From assembly GCA_947258655.1 (NCBI GenBank), contig CAMYJD010000001.1, positions 229,094 through 293,093 of the forward strand: DNA of 64,000 nucleotides, written 5' to 3'. The stretch is from an uncultured Gammaproteobacteria bacterium. GTDB lineage: Bacteria; Pseudomonadota; Gammaproteobacteria; JAADHQ01. The translations under genes were made by a program, and so were the position numbers. The notes under the pieces were generated by a model, which was not told the origin of the DNA, made no database searches, and saw nothing but the letters and a program-made list of their open reading frames with translations. Below are positions 55,746 through 64,000 of the stretch, piece after piece. How positions within the stretch are numbered: position 1 is the first letter of the stretch; each line of letters opens with the position of its first letter.

Positions 55746-58178
55746 TCATGGAGACGTTCTCTGCGGTAGCGGAAATATAAACAATATCGCGATATATAAC
55801 ATTACCGCCAGCACAATAACTGTGGTGAAGCCAAAATGCAGAGCAATTAAACTGGCAAGCACTGCACTGATCACCGAGGCACAACCATTCACACCCCAGG
55901 CCCATGGAATAAGCCGCCTGTCACATGTATCCAGACTGGACAGTGCACTCGGAAACGGCATACCCATAAAAAAGGCCAGCGGCGCGATCAGCAAGACGGT
56001 AAACATAATCCGCATATTGGCCGATGCCGACGCAAGACTCCTGAATACCTCACCCAGTAGCAGCAGGTACAGCAGGCTCAATAACGTGATAGCTATTACT
56101 GAAATAATGGTAACCTGATGATAGCTAAACCGCAGTGCCAGCCTTCTTGAGGCGATACTACCAACACCCGCGAACACCAGAAATGCGGCCAGTGACGCGG
56201 AAATCGCGTATACAGGGTGATGTAGAAACAAGATAAACTTCTGCATGAATGCGATCTCAATAAACAGAAATGCCAGTCCAAGCAGAAAAAAATACAGCAT
56301 GACATGACTACGCTTGACTGTCGTGGATGAGTGATTGTTTTCACGTGGAAGGAATAATAAAGGCAGAACTATTAGCACGATACTCAACAGGACTGCGATG
56401 ATCAATGTAACAACAAGGATCATATAACCCCATTCTATCAATGGCATACCTCCTTTTCCGCGCAACTGAAATATCTCAGCCAGCGTAGTCCATTTGAAAA
56501 AATGATTGAAATACGGCCTATCATCCGTTGCCGGTTCCAGGTTAAATTTATACTGCTGTAGAAACTGCTGGCGCTCGTCTCCGAGCAGGGAATTTGCTGC
56601 CGCATGGAAATAGGGTTGCCTGAGGACATTATAACGATTGACCTGGCGTGCCGATATTCCGGGGGCATAAGCAATATCAAATAATCGCTCATGACAGAAT
56701 GTTTCAATGGCCTGAATTTCCGCCGCATTCAGGTCTCCGTTCTTGATCAGTAGCGTACTGGTTTGCCAACTGCGAATCAGTACCAGGCGTTTCGCGGGTG
56801 ATTGCACACCTGAATTTTTCAACGCCTCTATTGCAGTGGCAAATAGCTTTAATGTATCCCGGGGTGGTATTTTGATCCAGCGGGTGATCGCCACATAGCC
56901 ATCCGTATTCAGGTGCTGAAGATAAGCTTGCAGGGCTTCAATGGTGTAGAGGTAGTTTTCATTCAACGCATACAGGCCTGATGCGGACGCACTAAATGCA
57001 TCCATCAAGGCCAATTGAATCAGGTCATAGCGTTGCCTGTTCACGCGCATGAAGTCGCGTGCGTCACCGATATGGATGTTCACGTTTTCCCTATCATACA
57101 GATGCCCGGTAAATTCGTTGAAGCGCTCGCTGACCAGATCAATCATTTGTGGATTCAGTTCAATTGCATCAATCGTCGGCACCCGATGCAACCCAGCCTG
57201 CAGAATATCGGCACCCCCCCCTGCTCCAACAATCAATACTCGTTGTATATCCTGCAGATGATAGGGCAATGCAGAAGACATTTGATCAAAATACGACAAT
57301 GACTCACTGTCGCCAGTGGCACGGGTGATTACTGTCAGATTATCGGCGTCAGTGAACACACCCAGCTGTTGCGCAGGCTCCTGTTTTGCCTGCAAACTTA
57401 GCCCAGGGGCATGCCGAAGGGGTATTTGGCTACTCTCGATAACACTTAACAGGCCCAGCGGACTCGAACGCTGCTCTACCAGTTGTGTCCCGGCGATTCG
57501 CAGGCTCTGTGCCAATCCTTTATAAGGTGATATTTGCAACTGAAAATACTGTGCCGCCACAATATAGACAATTATGACGACAACCACTGCTATACCTGCC
57601 TCTATGCGTCTGTGTATCTGTAGCTCCGCCATTGCCACAAGTACGGCGATTAACGCGCTGACGCCGATTACCATCAGTGCCGTGTGTGGAAACACCATAA
57701 ACAGCAGATATATCACACCGAGGCTGCCGATACCGGCACCAATCAGATCTGCTGCATAGATACGCGAGATCCGTGTGCTGAACTTGACAAAAGCTAGACA
57801 GATCGCACTGGCGGCAAAGAAAAACGGTACTGTCAGTAGTAAAAATATCATTATTAGAAAAATGGACTGCTGCCAGTCCCACAGTATCTCTTCGGCATTG
57901 AACGGAATAAATTGTGCAACACTGAAACATACGACCGCAGATACAGAAAATAGCAACAGACTGGCAATATAGGCGCGTGTAAAATGAGACAGTAATGATT
58001 GTTGCAATATGGCAACAACACTACCACTGATGCCGTAACCCAGCAGTGCCAGGCCAATTATCATATAGGCAAAGTGATGCCACTGTATAATTGAAAACAG
58101 GCGCATCAACAGCACTTCATAGGCAAGCGCGCTTGCGGACAGCAACAGAATTGACAGGTAAGGTGGACGCGCTTGCAC
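55746..58178 (-). CDS. Membrane protein with embedded spermidine-synthase-like domain
   Basis: An 810-residue protein starting at a GTG. About seven transmembrane helices (residues 10-230) precede a soluble domain (about 280-560) with the spermidine-synthase-type nucleotide site VLIVGAGGGADILQ, AIELNPQMIDLV and HIGDARDFMR. Six or seven helices follow. This is the architecture of spermine-synthase-fused membrane transporters. The usual catalytic Asp of aminopropyltransferases in a DxxDP-like motif is not evident (it reads ALMDAFSA), so the reaction is uncertain. It lies 15 nt downstream of an exported isoaspartyl methyltransferase gene. Confidence 0.85.
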   Translation of the reverse strand: MQARPPYLSILLLSASALAYEVLLMRLFSIIQWHHFAYMIIGLALLGYGISGSVVAILQQSLLSHFTRAYIASLLLFSVSAVVCFSVAQFIPFNAEEILWDWQQSIFLIMIFLLLTVPFFFAASAICLAFVKFSTRISRIYAADLIGAGIGSLGVIYLLFMVFPHTALMVIGVSALIAVLVAMAELQIHRRIEAGIAVVVVIIVYIVAAQYFQLQISPYKGLAQSLRIAGTQLVEQRSSPLGLLSVIESSQIPLRHAPGLSLQAKQEPAQQLGVFTDADNLTVITRATGDSESLSYFDQMSSALPYHLQDIQRVLIVGAGGGADILQAGLHRVPTIDAIELNPQMIDLVSERFNEFTGHLYDRENVNIHIGDARDFMRVNRQRYDLIQLALMDAFSASASGLYALNENYLYTIEALQAYLQHLNTDGYVAITRWIKIPPRDTLKLFATAIEALKNSGVQSPAKRLVLIRSWQTSTLLIKNGDLNAAEIQAIETFCHERLFDIAYAPGISARQVNRYNVLRQPYFHAAANSLLGDERQQFLQQYKFNLEPATDDRPYFNHFFKWTTLAEIFQLRGKGGMPLIEWGYMILVVTLIIAVLLSIVLIVLPLLFLPRENNHSSTTVKRSHVMLYFFLLGLAFLFIEIAFMQKFILFLHHPVYAISASLAAFLVFAGVGSIASRRLALRFSYHQVTIISVIAITLLSLLYLLLLGEVFRSLASASANMRIMFTVLLIAPLAFFMGMPFPSALSSLDTCDRRLIPWAWGVNGCASVISAVLASLIALHFGFTTVIVLAVMLYIAILFIFPLPQRTSP

Positions 58179-58193
58179 TATAGATATCGCCGT

Positions 58194-58934
58194 CTAGTGG
58201 CCTCCCGTCAGCGGTACAAACATCACCGGTAATATTTGTCGGGTAACCAGCTTCCCATCCTGTTGTTTGCTTATCAATAACAATTCCTGCGTCATGAATC
58301 GACTACCGACCGGTATCACCATGCGTCCACCGGGTTTGAGCTGTTCGATCAATGGTGGAGGAACATGACTGGCCGCTGCAGTCACGATAATGACATCAAA
58401 GGGCATATGCTCTGTCCAGCCATAATAACCATCACCCGTCCTGACATGGACATTGTTATAGGCGAGTCGTTGCAGACGTTCGCGGGCCTGCTCAGCCAGT
58501 GGCTTGATGATTTCGATCGTATAAACACTATCGACCAGCTCCGCCAATATCGCCGCCTGATAACCTGAGCCGGTACCGACTTCCAGCACCCTGCTGTCTG
58601 CTGTAACCTTCAATAAGTCAGTCATCAGCGCCACGATATAGGGTTGCGAAATGGTTTGACCATGGCCGATCGGTAATGGTCTGTTTTCATAGGCAAAGCG
58701 CTTTTGCGCGGACGGGACAAATTCATGCCTGGGTACACGCCCCATTACCTTCATTACACTGGGGTTTAGCGCTTCCTTATCGAGATAAAGGCTGGTTTCC
58801 TTAACATGCGCTTCGATCGATTCAAGCATACCCTGGCGCGCAGCAGCATACTTGTCCCGTGCAACTGCAGGCAGGGATAACAGCATAACAATCAAAACCA
58901 GACAAAAAACACAGGAGCGTGTCATAATCTGCAT
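58194..58934 (-). CDS. Exported protein-L-isoaspartate O-methyltransferase
   Basis: A 246-residue Pcm paralogue with a clear signal peptide (MTRSCVFCLVLIVMLL and a cleavage site near PAVARD). The enzyme core is conserved: GHGQTISQPYIVALMTDLL, EVGTGSGYQAAIL and KPGGRMVIPVG. It therefore appears to act in the periplasm, where S-adenosylmethionine is not known to be plentiful. It is the first gene of a three-gene operon with a membrane protein that also has a SAM-type binding domain, and it is divergent from the Slp lipoprotein genes. Confidence 0.85.
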   Translation of the reverse strand: MQIMTRSCVFCLVLIVMLLSLPAVARDKYAAARQGMLESIEAHVKETSLYLDKEALNPSVMKVMGRVPRHEFVPSAQKRFAYENRPLPIGHGQTISQPYIVALMTDLLKVTADSRVLEVGTGSGYQAAILAELVDSVYTIEIIKPLAEQARERLQRLAYNNVHVRTGDGYYGWTEHMPFDVIIVTAAASHVPPPLIEQLKPGGRMVIPVGSRFMTQELLLISKQQDGKLVTRQILPVMFVPLTGGH

Positions 58935-59028
58935 CGTATTGCCTTCCTATCTTCATTCCGATGACTTTTTTAATATAGAACTATTCTGTAGAAAAAGTAC
59001 TGATTACGATCAAATCTTGCGAGAAAAA

Positions 59029-59058
59029 TTGACGATGATCAGTAGACCGGCATATCAT
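59029..59058 (+). promoter_or_regulatory. Candidate sigma-70 promoter for the Slp lipoprotein genes
   Basis: TTGACG (59029-59034) and TATCAT (59053-59058) are 18 nt apart and lie about 125 nt before the first slp-like start codon, in the divergent gap with the exported pcm gene. Both boxes match five of six consensus bases. Confidence 0.35.
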
Positions 59059-59183
59059 GAAATATCCACACTTCGAGAGCTTATTGCCGGCTTTATCCAT
59101 ATCTACTAATATTAGGAAACGACACATCGAAACGGAACAGGCCGTAGCAGGTTTAGCAGCGTATCGGTAACAGGACCTCAACA

Positions 59184-59729
59184 TTGCGTAGTATCAATAC
59201 AATCCCGAATCTTGCATACACACTTGCCTGTGCACTGCTACTGTATGGCTGCGCCAGCAATATACCCGAACAGATCAAACAGGCAACGACAAGCAATGTC
59301 ACGCCATTGGAGGCCCGCCAGCAGGCTCAAACCTTTACAGGTCAGAACGTCCGTTGGGGTGGCGAGATAATCACCATCGAAAACAAGCCAGACCATACAC
59401 AAATAGTTGTTTTGTCGAGACCACTGGACAAGGATGGAGAACCACAAGGCACACAGAAACACCACGGGCGCTTTATCGCACAGGTACAAGGTTTTGTGGA
59501 ACCGTCTCTGTATGCAGCGGGCAGAGAAATCACCGTCGTCGGCACATACACGCAAACCGTCGACAGAATGATCGGTGAATATCCATACCGCTATCCGCTC
59601 GTCATGGTTGAACACCTGCATCTGTGGCCTGTCCCTGTAGATCCCGGGCCAGACTACTGGTATGACCCCTGGTATGATCCCTGGTATCCGTGGGGGCCAT
59701 GGTATCCCCGCCACCATTTCCCTTACTAG
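59184..59729 (+). CDS. Slp-family outer-membrane lipoprotein 1
   Basis: A 181-residue lipoprotein with a TTG start. The lipobox is LLLYGC with the acylated cysteine at residue 23, followed by an Slp-type domain (VRWGGEIITIEN, RFIAQVQGFVEPSLYAAGREITVVGTY). The C-terminus carries an aromatic run of WYDPWYDP-type repeats ending HHFPY, which is unusual and may bind a surface or metal. Slp proteins of E. coli respond to starvation and stationary phase. A second family member follows 32 nt later. Confidence 0.85.
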   Translation: MRSINTIPNLAYTLACALLLYGCASNIPEQIKQATTSNVTPLEARQQAQTFTGQNVRWGGEIITIENKPDHTQIVVLSRPLDKDGEPQGTQKHHGRFIAQVQGFVEPSLYAAGREITVVGTYTQTVDRMIGEYPYRYPLVMVEHLHLWPVPVDPGPDYWYDPWYDPWYPWGPWYPRHHFPY

Positions 59730-59761
59730 CATCTGTCATTATTACACGAGAACCCGATATC

Positions 59762-60247
59762 ATGATAAGAAATGCGACTATTTTACTGCTTCTAATGTTA
59801 TCCGCATGCGCCACCAGTCCGGGTTTCAGACTGGAGCAAATAGATTACAAGCTGACACCGAAAAACGCGTTGCAGGCCAACGAACAGGCACGAGGTCATC
59901 AGGTTCTGTGGGCCGGCACGATCCTGTCCAGCAAGAATTTCACGGATCACTCCCGCCTCGAAGTGCTTGCCTATCCGGTTGACAAGGAAGGTCGTATCGA
60001 TTCAGATGCTGAGCCACTGGGGCGTTTTTATGCATTGCATTCCGGTTACCTGGAGACGGCCGAGTACGGCAAGAACCGTTGGGTCAGCCTGACCGGCACC
60101 TATATGGGCCTCGAAGGTGGTAAGGTCGGCAGCGCCGACTATACATTCCCGGTTGTCAATATCGATCAGATTCATCTATGGACACAGGATTCACTCGACA
60201 GCGGTTCACCTAAAGTACACTTCGGCATAGGTGTGTTATTTCACTAA
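59762..60247 (+). CDS. Slp-family outer-membrane lipoprotein 2
   Basis: A 161-residue lipoprotein. The signal is MIRNATILLLLMLSAC with a cysteine at residue 16. The Slp domain shows VLWAGTILSSKNF, FYALHSGYLE and VSLTGTYMG. It lacks the aromatic tail of the neighbouring copy and is clearly a tandem paralogue. The ATG at 59762 was chosen because it begins the signal peptide; longer frames extend into the preceding gene. Confidence 0.85.
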   Translation: MIRNATILLLLMLSACATSPGFRLEQIDYKLTPKNALQANEQARGHQVLWAGTILSSKNFTDHSRLEVLAYPVDKEGRIDSDAEPLGRFYALHSGYLETAEYGKNRWVSLTGTYMGLEGGKVGSADYTFPVVNIDQIHLWTQDSLDSGSPKVHFGIGVLFH

Positions 60248-60304
60248 CCGTGCCATACCGATCATGAATACAATCATTCACATAAAACGCGCAGGAGACA
60301 CCGC

Positions 60305-61066
60305 ATGAATACAAGGCAGTTATTGATAATTACTCTGTGTTGCAGCTTGGGACTACACTACTCTGTTGCACAGGCAGACTGGCGTGACTGGCTCAACCTG
60401 GGTAGCGACAAGGAAAGTACAACAACAGAGACGACCCAGGACAGCTCATCGACAACGCTGTCAAATAGTGATGTTATCGGCGGCCTCAAGCAAGCGCTAC
60501 AAAAAGCCACTGATTATGCCGTCAGTAATCTCGGTGCGGAAAACGGTTTTCTGCATAATCAACGCGTCAAGATACCGATGCCAGGGGCATTGCAGAAAGT
60601 CGAAAGCACACTGAGGACATTGGGCGCATCCCGTTATGCCGACGAGTTTGTCGAAACGATGAACCATGCCGCCGAAAAGGCCGTCGTCAAGGCCAAACCC
60701 CTGTTCACGAAGGCCGTCACAGAAATGACAATCGAGGATGGCATGAAAATACTTAAAGGCGGCGATAATGCTGCAACCGAATATTTCCGCAGCAAGACCG
60801 AATCCGATCTGAGCCAGCAGATGCTGCCGATCACCCAGGAAATGACCAATAAATCGGGTGTCACTGCTTCCTACAAAGCAATGATGGATAAGCTCGGCTT
60901 TGCACGCAGTCTGGTCGGCGAACAAAACGTCGACCTCGATCAGTATGTCACCGGCAAGGCCGTGGATGGACTGTTCCTGATGGTCGCCGAACAGGAAAAG
61001 CTAATACGCAAGGACCCGGTCGCACAGACGACCAATCTTCTGAAGAAGGTGTTTGGCTCATTATAG
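60305..61066 (+). CDS. DUF4197 secreted protein
   Basis: A 253-residue protein with a signal peptide (cleavage near VAQADW) and a DUF4197 domain: GGLKQALQKATDYAVSNLG, VKIPMPGALQKVE, YADEFVETMNHAAEKAVVKA and GGDNAATEYFRSKT, each in family order. The function is unknown; it is a periplasmic or surface helical protein. AGGAGA precedes the ATG. It follows the two Slp genes and may be in the same transcription unit. Confidence 0.9.
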   Translation: MNTRQLLIITLCCSLGLHYSVAQADWRDWLNLGSDKESTTTETTQDSSSTTLSNSDVIGGLKQALQKATDYAVSNLGAENGFLHNQRVKIPMPGALQKVESTLRTLGASRYADEFVETMNHAAEKAVVKAKPLFTKAVTEMTIEDGMKILKGGDNAATEYFRSKTESDLSQQMLPITQEMTNKSGVTASYKAMMDKLGFARSLVGEQNVDLDQYVTGKAVDGLFLMVAEQEKLIRKDPVAQTTNLLKKVFGSL

Positions 61067-61165
61067 GGCTCGATCAGTGAAATCATCGCATCTGATGCGG
61101 ATATAACATGCACTCGCCATGTATGCTCCTTCATTATTAGCTGGCGTAACTTAAACACAATCGTT

Positions 61166-61504
61166 ATGGGTTTAGGCAAGACACAAATGAAACACCTTCG
61201 GGAGCTGGCGAGCCTGGCCTATGAACGCGACCTGGAACGCAGCCTGCAAACCGTAAGCAACAGTTTTAAAGAATGGGAGCAAGGCATTATTTCTGCCCGG
61301 GACCTGAACGATGTCATACACGAATTCCATAATGGTAGAGCACGCGAGTTATATAACACCTATACGCTCAATGATCCTGTCCTGTCCGTGGCATACGGGA
61401 TCAGACAGGCCGTACTGGATATCTCCGAAGTGAATGAAGACTGTAAGGTACTGTTGCAACCGATTCTGACTGCGTTTAACAAGCAGAGCCAGTTCAAGGC
61501 ATAA
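61166..61504 (+). CDS. Small helical protein, unknown function
   Basis: A 112-residue soluble protein, predicted mostly helical (HLRELASLAYERDLERSLQT; DLNDVIHEFHNGRARELYNTY). It has no signal peptide. Two starts are possible, at 61166 and at 61187, and neither has a strong ribosome-binding site. It may be a conserved protein of Gammaproteobacteria; I do not recognise the family. Confidence 0.55.
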   Translation: MGLGKTQMKHLRELASLAYERDLERSLQTVSNSFKEWEQGIISARDLNDVIHEFHNGRARELYNTYTLNDPVLSVAYGIRQAVLDISEVNEDCKVLLQPILTAFNKQSQFKA

Positions 61505-61590
61505 TAATCACAAACCGTTCGCTATATATTATTCTCGACAACAAAACCGTCTCTCTGACAGTACTAATGGTCATCTAAAAATTAGCGGAG

Positions 61591-61861
61591 TAGATCAGAG
61601 GTCACTCTAATTTAGTAACTACTGTGATCTGACCCGAAGAGGCACTAACTTAAGATGACAATGTCTTTCAGAGTAACAGCTTGTCGTGATTGCGAGCCAA
61701 TGGGCCATACCTTACTATGATAAATTCGTGGTCGCAGCGAAGCAATCTCATCCCATATTGGTAAATCGAATTGTCTGACAGAGAATGGCTGTGAAGCAGA
61801 TTGCCGCGCCGAGCTCGCAATGACAGGATTTATTGGCCAAACTAAGTGCCATTCTGATCTA
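61591..61861. repeat. Dispersed repeat element C (CATTGCGAG family)
   Basis: Ends: TAGATCAGA (61591-61599) and its reverse complement TCTGATCTA (61853-61861), with imperfect extension inward. The core has CGTGATTGCGAGCC near 61685 facing GAGCTCGCAATGACA near 61811, with GCGAAGCAATCT and GCAGATTGCCGCGCC between. 61681-61713 matches element B at 29 of 33 positions and 61798-61825 matches element A at 26 of 28 (both reverse-complemented). TGATCTGACCC and TGATCTAACCC also occur in direct orientation near 61625 and 61854, so the segment may be a nested pair. It occupies most of the 383-nt gap. Confidence 0.65.
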
Positions 61862-61887
61862 ACCCCAATAATTATTAAATTACAGCG

Positions 61888-62220
61888 TTATCTTTCCCTA
61901 TTCTTCCAGGCCTCGAACGCCGCTATACATACAGGCAAATCTTCGAAAAGCCCTTTTCTATGCGCGTAGCCACTTTTTCCGCCCCAACCATAAGTAGCAT
62001 AATAGCGTTGACAGTAATCAAGTGATTTTCCCTGAACATTCACACAATGCTTTATTTTGCTTTCTTGAATCGGCTTTAATTTCTTCGCTCTGGCTTCTTT
62101 ACATTGACGATCAAGTTCTCTCGCTTCTTCAGTAGTGCTGGCATAAATAGAGATAGAGGTAGCAAAAATACATAGTAGGAAAATAATTGATGTTAAGCAG
62201 CGTACGCGTCTCAGTTCCAT
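61888..62220 (-). CDS. Small exported four-cysteine protein
   Basis: A 110-residue protein with a signal peptide (cleavage near SIYASTT). The mature part has four cysteines (RQCKEA, KHCVNV, DYCQRY and PVCIAA), suggesting two disulfides, and ends with an Arg-rich AFEAWKNRER. AAGGATA precedes the ATG. It resembles conserved uncharacterised secreted proteins of Gammaproteobacteria, and no function is assigned. It is next to the chromate-transporter gene on the same strand. Confidence 0.65.
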   Translation of the reverse strand: MELRRVRCLTSIIFLLCIFATSISIYASTTEEARELDRQCKEARAKKLKPIQESKIKHCVNVQGKSLDYCQRYYATYGWGGKSGYAHRKGLFEDLPVCIAAFEAWKNRER

Positions 62221-62403
62221 TGCAATATCCTTTTAAATATTAACAGAGAGTCAGTTCTTATAAATCACAGGCTGACGAAAATCGAAGACCTGGCCTTGCT
62301 ATCTTTTTCAAAACTACTTTTTGTAGCACTGCTGCACAAGCGGGACCAGACAACTATTTTTTTCTGATATTAGCACCAATTGAGATCTGTCCCATGCAAT
62401 TAT

Positions 62404-63750
62404 TTATAATAATGAATAAATCAGTCCAATAAGGGCGCACACAGCAATGACCTGGACGATCCCCGCCTTGTATTTGAACAATGCAATTAATGCTGCGAGT
62501 CCGATCAATGCCGAGAACCATTCAAAAGTGCCATCAAAGCCCTGTGGCCAGAGTACGTGGTAAGCAAAAAAGACGGCAAGGTTCAGCACAACGCCCACTA
62601 CAGCGGCGGTAATACCGGTTAATGGCGCAGTGAACTTCATATCATGACGCGTGGCTTCAACCATCGGAGCACCCACAAGAATAAACAGAAATGAAGGTAA
62701 AAAAGTATACAATGTCGCGACACTGGCACCAGCCGCACCGGCGAGTGCGGGAAAATCAGGGCCAAACAGTTCTTTCGTCCAGCCGCCAACAAAGCCAACA
62801 AATGCAACGACCATAATCAGCGGGCCCGGTGTGGTTTCACCCAAGGCGAGGCCATCGATCATTTGTGTTCCGCTTAACCATGCATATTGATCGACACCGC
62901 CCTGGTAAACATAGGGCAATACTGCATAGGCCCCACCAAAGGTCACCAGTGCGGCCTTGGTAAAGAACCAGCTCATTTGAGTCAGTGTACCTTGCCATCC
63001 ATAGGTCATGCTCAGCAGCACCATCACCAGGCCACCGATGCTCAAGCCAATGAATGAAAACATGATCACCCGACTCCACCTGAATGACGCATGTGCAGGA
63101 ACAGGAGTTTCATCATCGATCAGTGCAGGACCGTAAGATTGTGTTCCATCTCCATGATGACCACCGGTCCTGAATTTTTCCGGCGAAACACGCGAACCCA
63201 GATAAGCAATGATTCCGGCTCCCAGCACAATATACGGGAATGGCACTTCAAAGTAGAAGATAGCAATAAACGCAAGTACTGCCATCATGCGTAACACGTT
63301 GTTTTTCAAAGCACGTGAACCGATACGATATGCGGCAAATACTACAATAGCGGTTACTGCAGGTTTAATCCCATATAAAATGCCGGACACTGCAGGCATA
63401 TCGCCAAAGCTCAGGTATACCCAGGTTAAAGCGATCAATATGAACAGTGATGGCAATACGAATAACACACCGGCAGCAATACCACCCCAAACGCCATGCA
63501 TCAACCAGCCTATATAGGTCGCCAGTTGCTGAGCCTCTGGCCCCGGTAGTACCATCGTGTAATTCAAGGCATGTAAAAATCGATGTTCAGAAATCCAGCG
63601 TCTTTTTTCTACCAGTTCGGTATGCATCATACTGATCTGACCCGCAGGGCCACCAAAGCTGATAAAGCCCAGTTTAATCCAGTAAGCAAAAGCTTGCCAA
63701 AATGAAACGCTTGCCGGTTTTACCTTTATATCCTGTGAAATCGCTGACAC
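62404..63750 (-). CDS. chrA: Chromate efflux transporter ChrA (long-chain type)
   Basis: A 448-residue CHR-family transporter with two homologous halves. The family motifs are LGFISFGGPAGQI and PGPEAQQLATYIGW in the first half, and TFGGAYAVLPYV plus GETTPGPLIMVVAFVGF in the second. About ten to twelve transmembrane helices. It exports chromate by a proton-coupled mechanism. The start is a GTG preceded by AGAGAGAA. No chrB or regulator gene is in the window. Confidence 0.93.
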   Translation of the reverse strand: MSAISQDIKVKPASVSFWQAFAYWIKLGFISFGGPAGQISMMHTELVEKRRWISEHRFLHALNYTMVLPGPEAQQLATYIGWLMHGVWGGIAAGVLFVLPSLFILIALTWVYLSFGDMPAVSGILYGIKPAVTAIVVFAAYRIGSRALKNNVLRMMAVLAFIAIFYFEVPFPYIVLGAGIIAYLGSRVSPEKFRTGGHHGDGTQSYGPALIDDETPVPAHASFRWSRVIMFSFIGLSIGGLVMVLLSMTYGWQGTLTQMSWFFTKAALVTFGGAYAVLPYVYQGGVDQYAWLSGTQMIDGLALGETTPGPLIMVVAFVGFVGGWTKELFGPDFPALAGAAGASVATLYTFLPSFLFILVGAPMVEATRHDMKFTAPLTGITAAVVGVVLNLAVFFAYHVLWPQGFDGTFEWFSALIGLAALIALFKYKAGIVQVIAVCALIGLIYSLL

Positions 63751-63864
63751 ATGGATTCTCTCTATCTCTATGTCCGCTTCAGATCTGGACAGTGTAATTG
63801 AATTAAATTTAGCTTAAATCAATAAACAGCAGGCATGCAGGAATGCTCGAAGATCCACTACTTG

Positions 63865-64000
63865 TCAGACCATGGCTGCGCTGGTCGTAACAAGCAACTG
63901 TCCTTCGCTGACACCAAGCACGCACTCACCCGCGAGCACAGCCTGCAGTTCCTCGCCAATCAACTTGCGGCGCCAGCCTTGCAGGATCTGCAGGTCACGC
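63865..64000 (-). CDS. rnd: Ribonuclease D, C-terminal end
   Basis: The last 45 codons of a gene that continues beyond the right edge. The peptide contains LQILQGWRRKLIGEELQAVL and then ends GQLLVTTSAAMV-stop, matching the C-terminal tail of RNase D, a 3'-5' exonuclease that trims tRNA precursors. Only the C-terminus is available, so the assignment is moderate. Confidence 0.55.
   Translation of the reverse strand, partial: RDLQILQGWRRKLIGEELQAVLAGECVLGVSEGQLLVTTSAAMV

Noticed and set aside
1..64000. CRISPR arrays, tRNA/rRNA genes, prophage or intact insertion sequence
   Set aside because: No regularly spaced repeats, cloverleaf-like segments, integrase or transposase genes were seen; only the small non-coding repeats are present.

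Overview
The window looks like chromosomal DNA of a Gammaproteobacterium with a free-living, probably sulfidic or redox-variable aquatic life style. The YdbH-YnbE-YdbL lipid-transport operon, two Slp-type lipoproteins, a DUF4197 protein, the TIGR03623-type nuclease paired with a UvrD-like helicase, and RNase D all point to that class. GC content is moderate, genes are dense and on both strands. There are no rRNA or tRNA genes, CRISPR arrays, prophages or intact insertion sequences. Species cannot be named from the sequence alone.

Layout. 1-2776: AddA/AddB-like double-strand-break repair pair. 2958-7817: FHA membrane protein, a Rieske protein with a glutathione transferase, and a PAS-GGDEF-EAL regulator. 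7868-8043: a 176-bp element with perfect 16-bp terminal inverted repeats. 8404-12132: a tightly packed three-gene cassette (N-formylglutamate amidohydrolase-like, QEGLA/DUF1704 metallopeptidase, GshB-like ATP-grasp ligase), the most intriguing part of the window. 12312-18101: YihY, second FHA protein, SIMPL protein, and ydbH-ynbE-ydbL. 18271-23682: UspA-like protein with a Lon-family protease, then the slipin/NfeD pair. 23945-29981: amino-acid dehydrogenase, three-subunit 2-oxoacid:acceptor oxidoreductase and acyl-CoA synthetase. 30297-33364: PhnD-like binding protein with a hybrid histidine kinase. 33796-38622: Yip1-like membrane protein, PolX, threonine ammonia-lyase, GDSL hydrolase. 38748-40555: 4-heme and 8-heme c-type cytochromes. 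40720-46754: protein-quality island (Hsp20, small acidic protein, DnaJ, DnaK, Pcm, AhcY). 46872-52768: hydrolase, kinase-like fusion, host-attachment-type protein, archease, RtcB, DUF72. 52935-55363: Cfa-type methyltransferase with a flavoprotein reductase. 55305-58934: exported Pcm, membrane spermidine-synthase-like protein, DUF2784. 59184-64000: two Slp lipoproteins, DUF4197, small proteins, ChrA and the 3' end of rnd.

Themes. Several modules handle damaged macromolecules: DNA breaks (AddAB-like, PolX), broken RNA (RtcB/archease), damaged proteins (DnaK/J, Hsp20, Lon, two isoaspartyl methyltransferases with AhcY to remove S-adenosylhomocysteine). A second theme is the envelope (YdbH system, NfeD/slipin, Slp, Cfa, SIMPL). 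A third is low-potential redox chemistry (2-oxoacid oxidoreductase, multiheme cytochromes, Rieske protein).

Three non-coding elements at 7868-8043, 33390-33670 and 61591-61861 share a CATTGCGAG...GCAATC core and form a dispersed repeat family. The best candidate for an undescribed system is the 8404-12132 cassette. It pairs an ATP-grasp ligase with a metallopeptidase of the family that contains the animal tubulin tyrosine carboxypeptidase MATCAP, so it may be a bacterial add-and-remove modification cycle. This is inference from family membership and gene packing.
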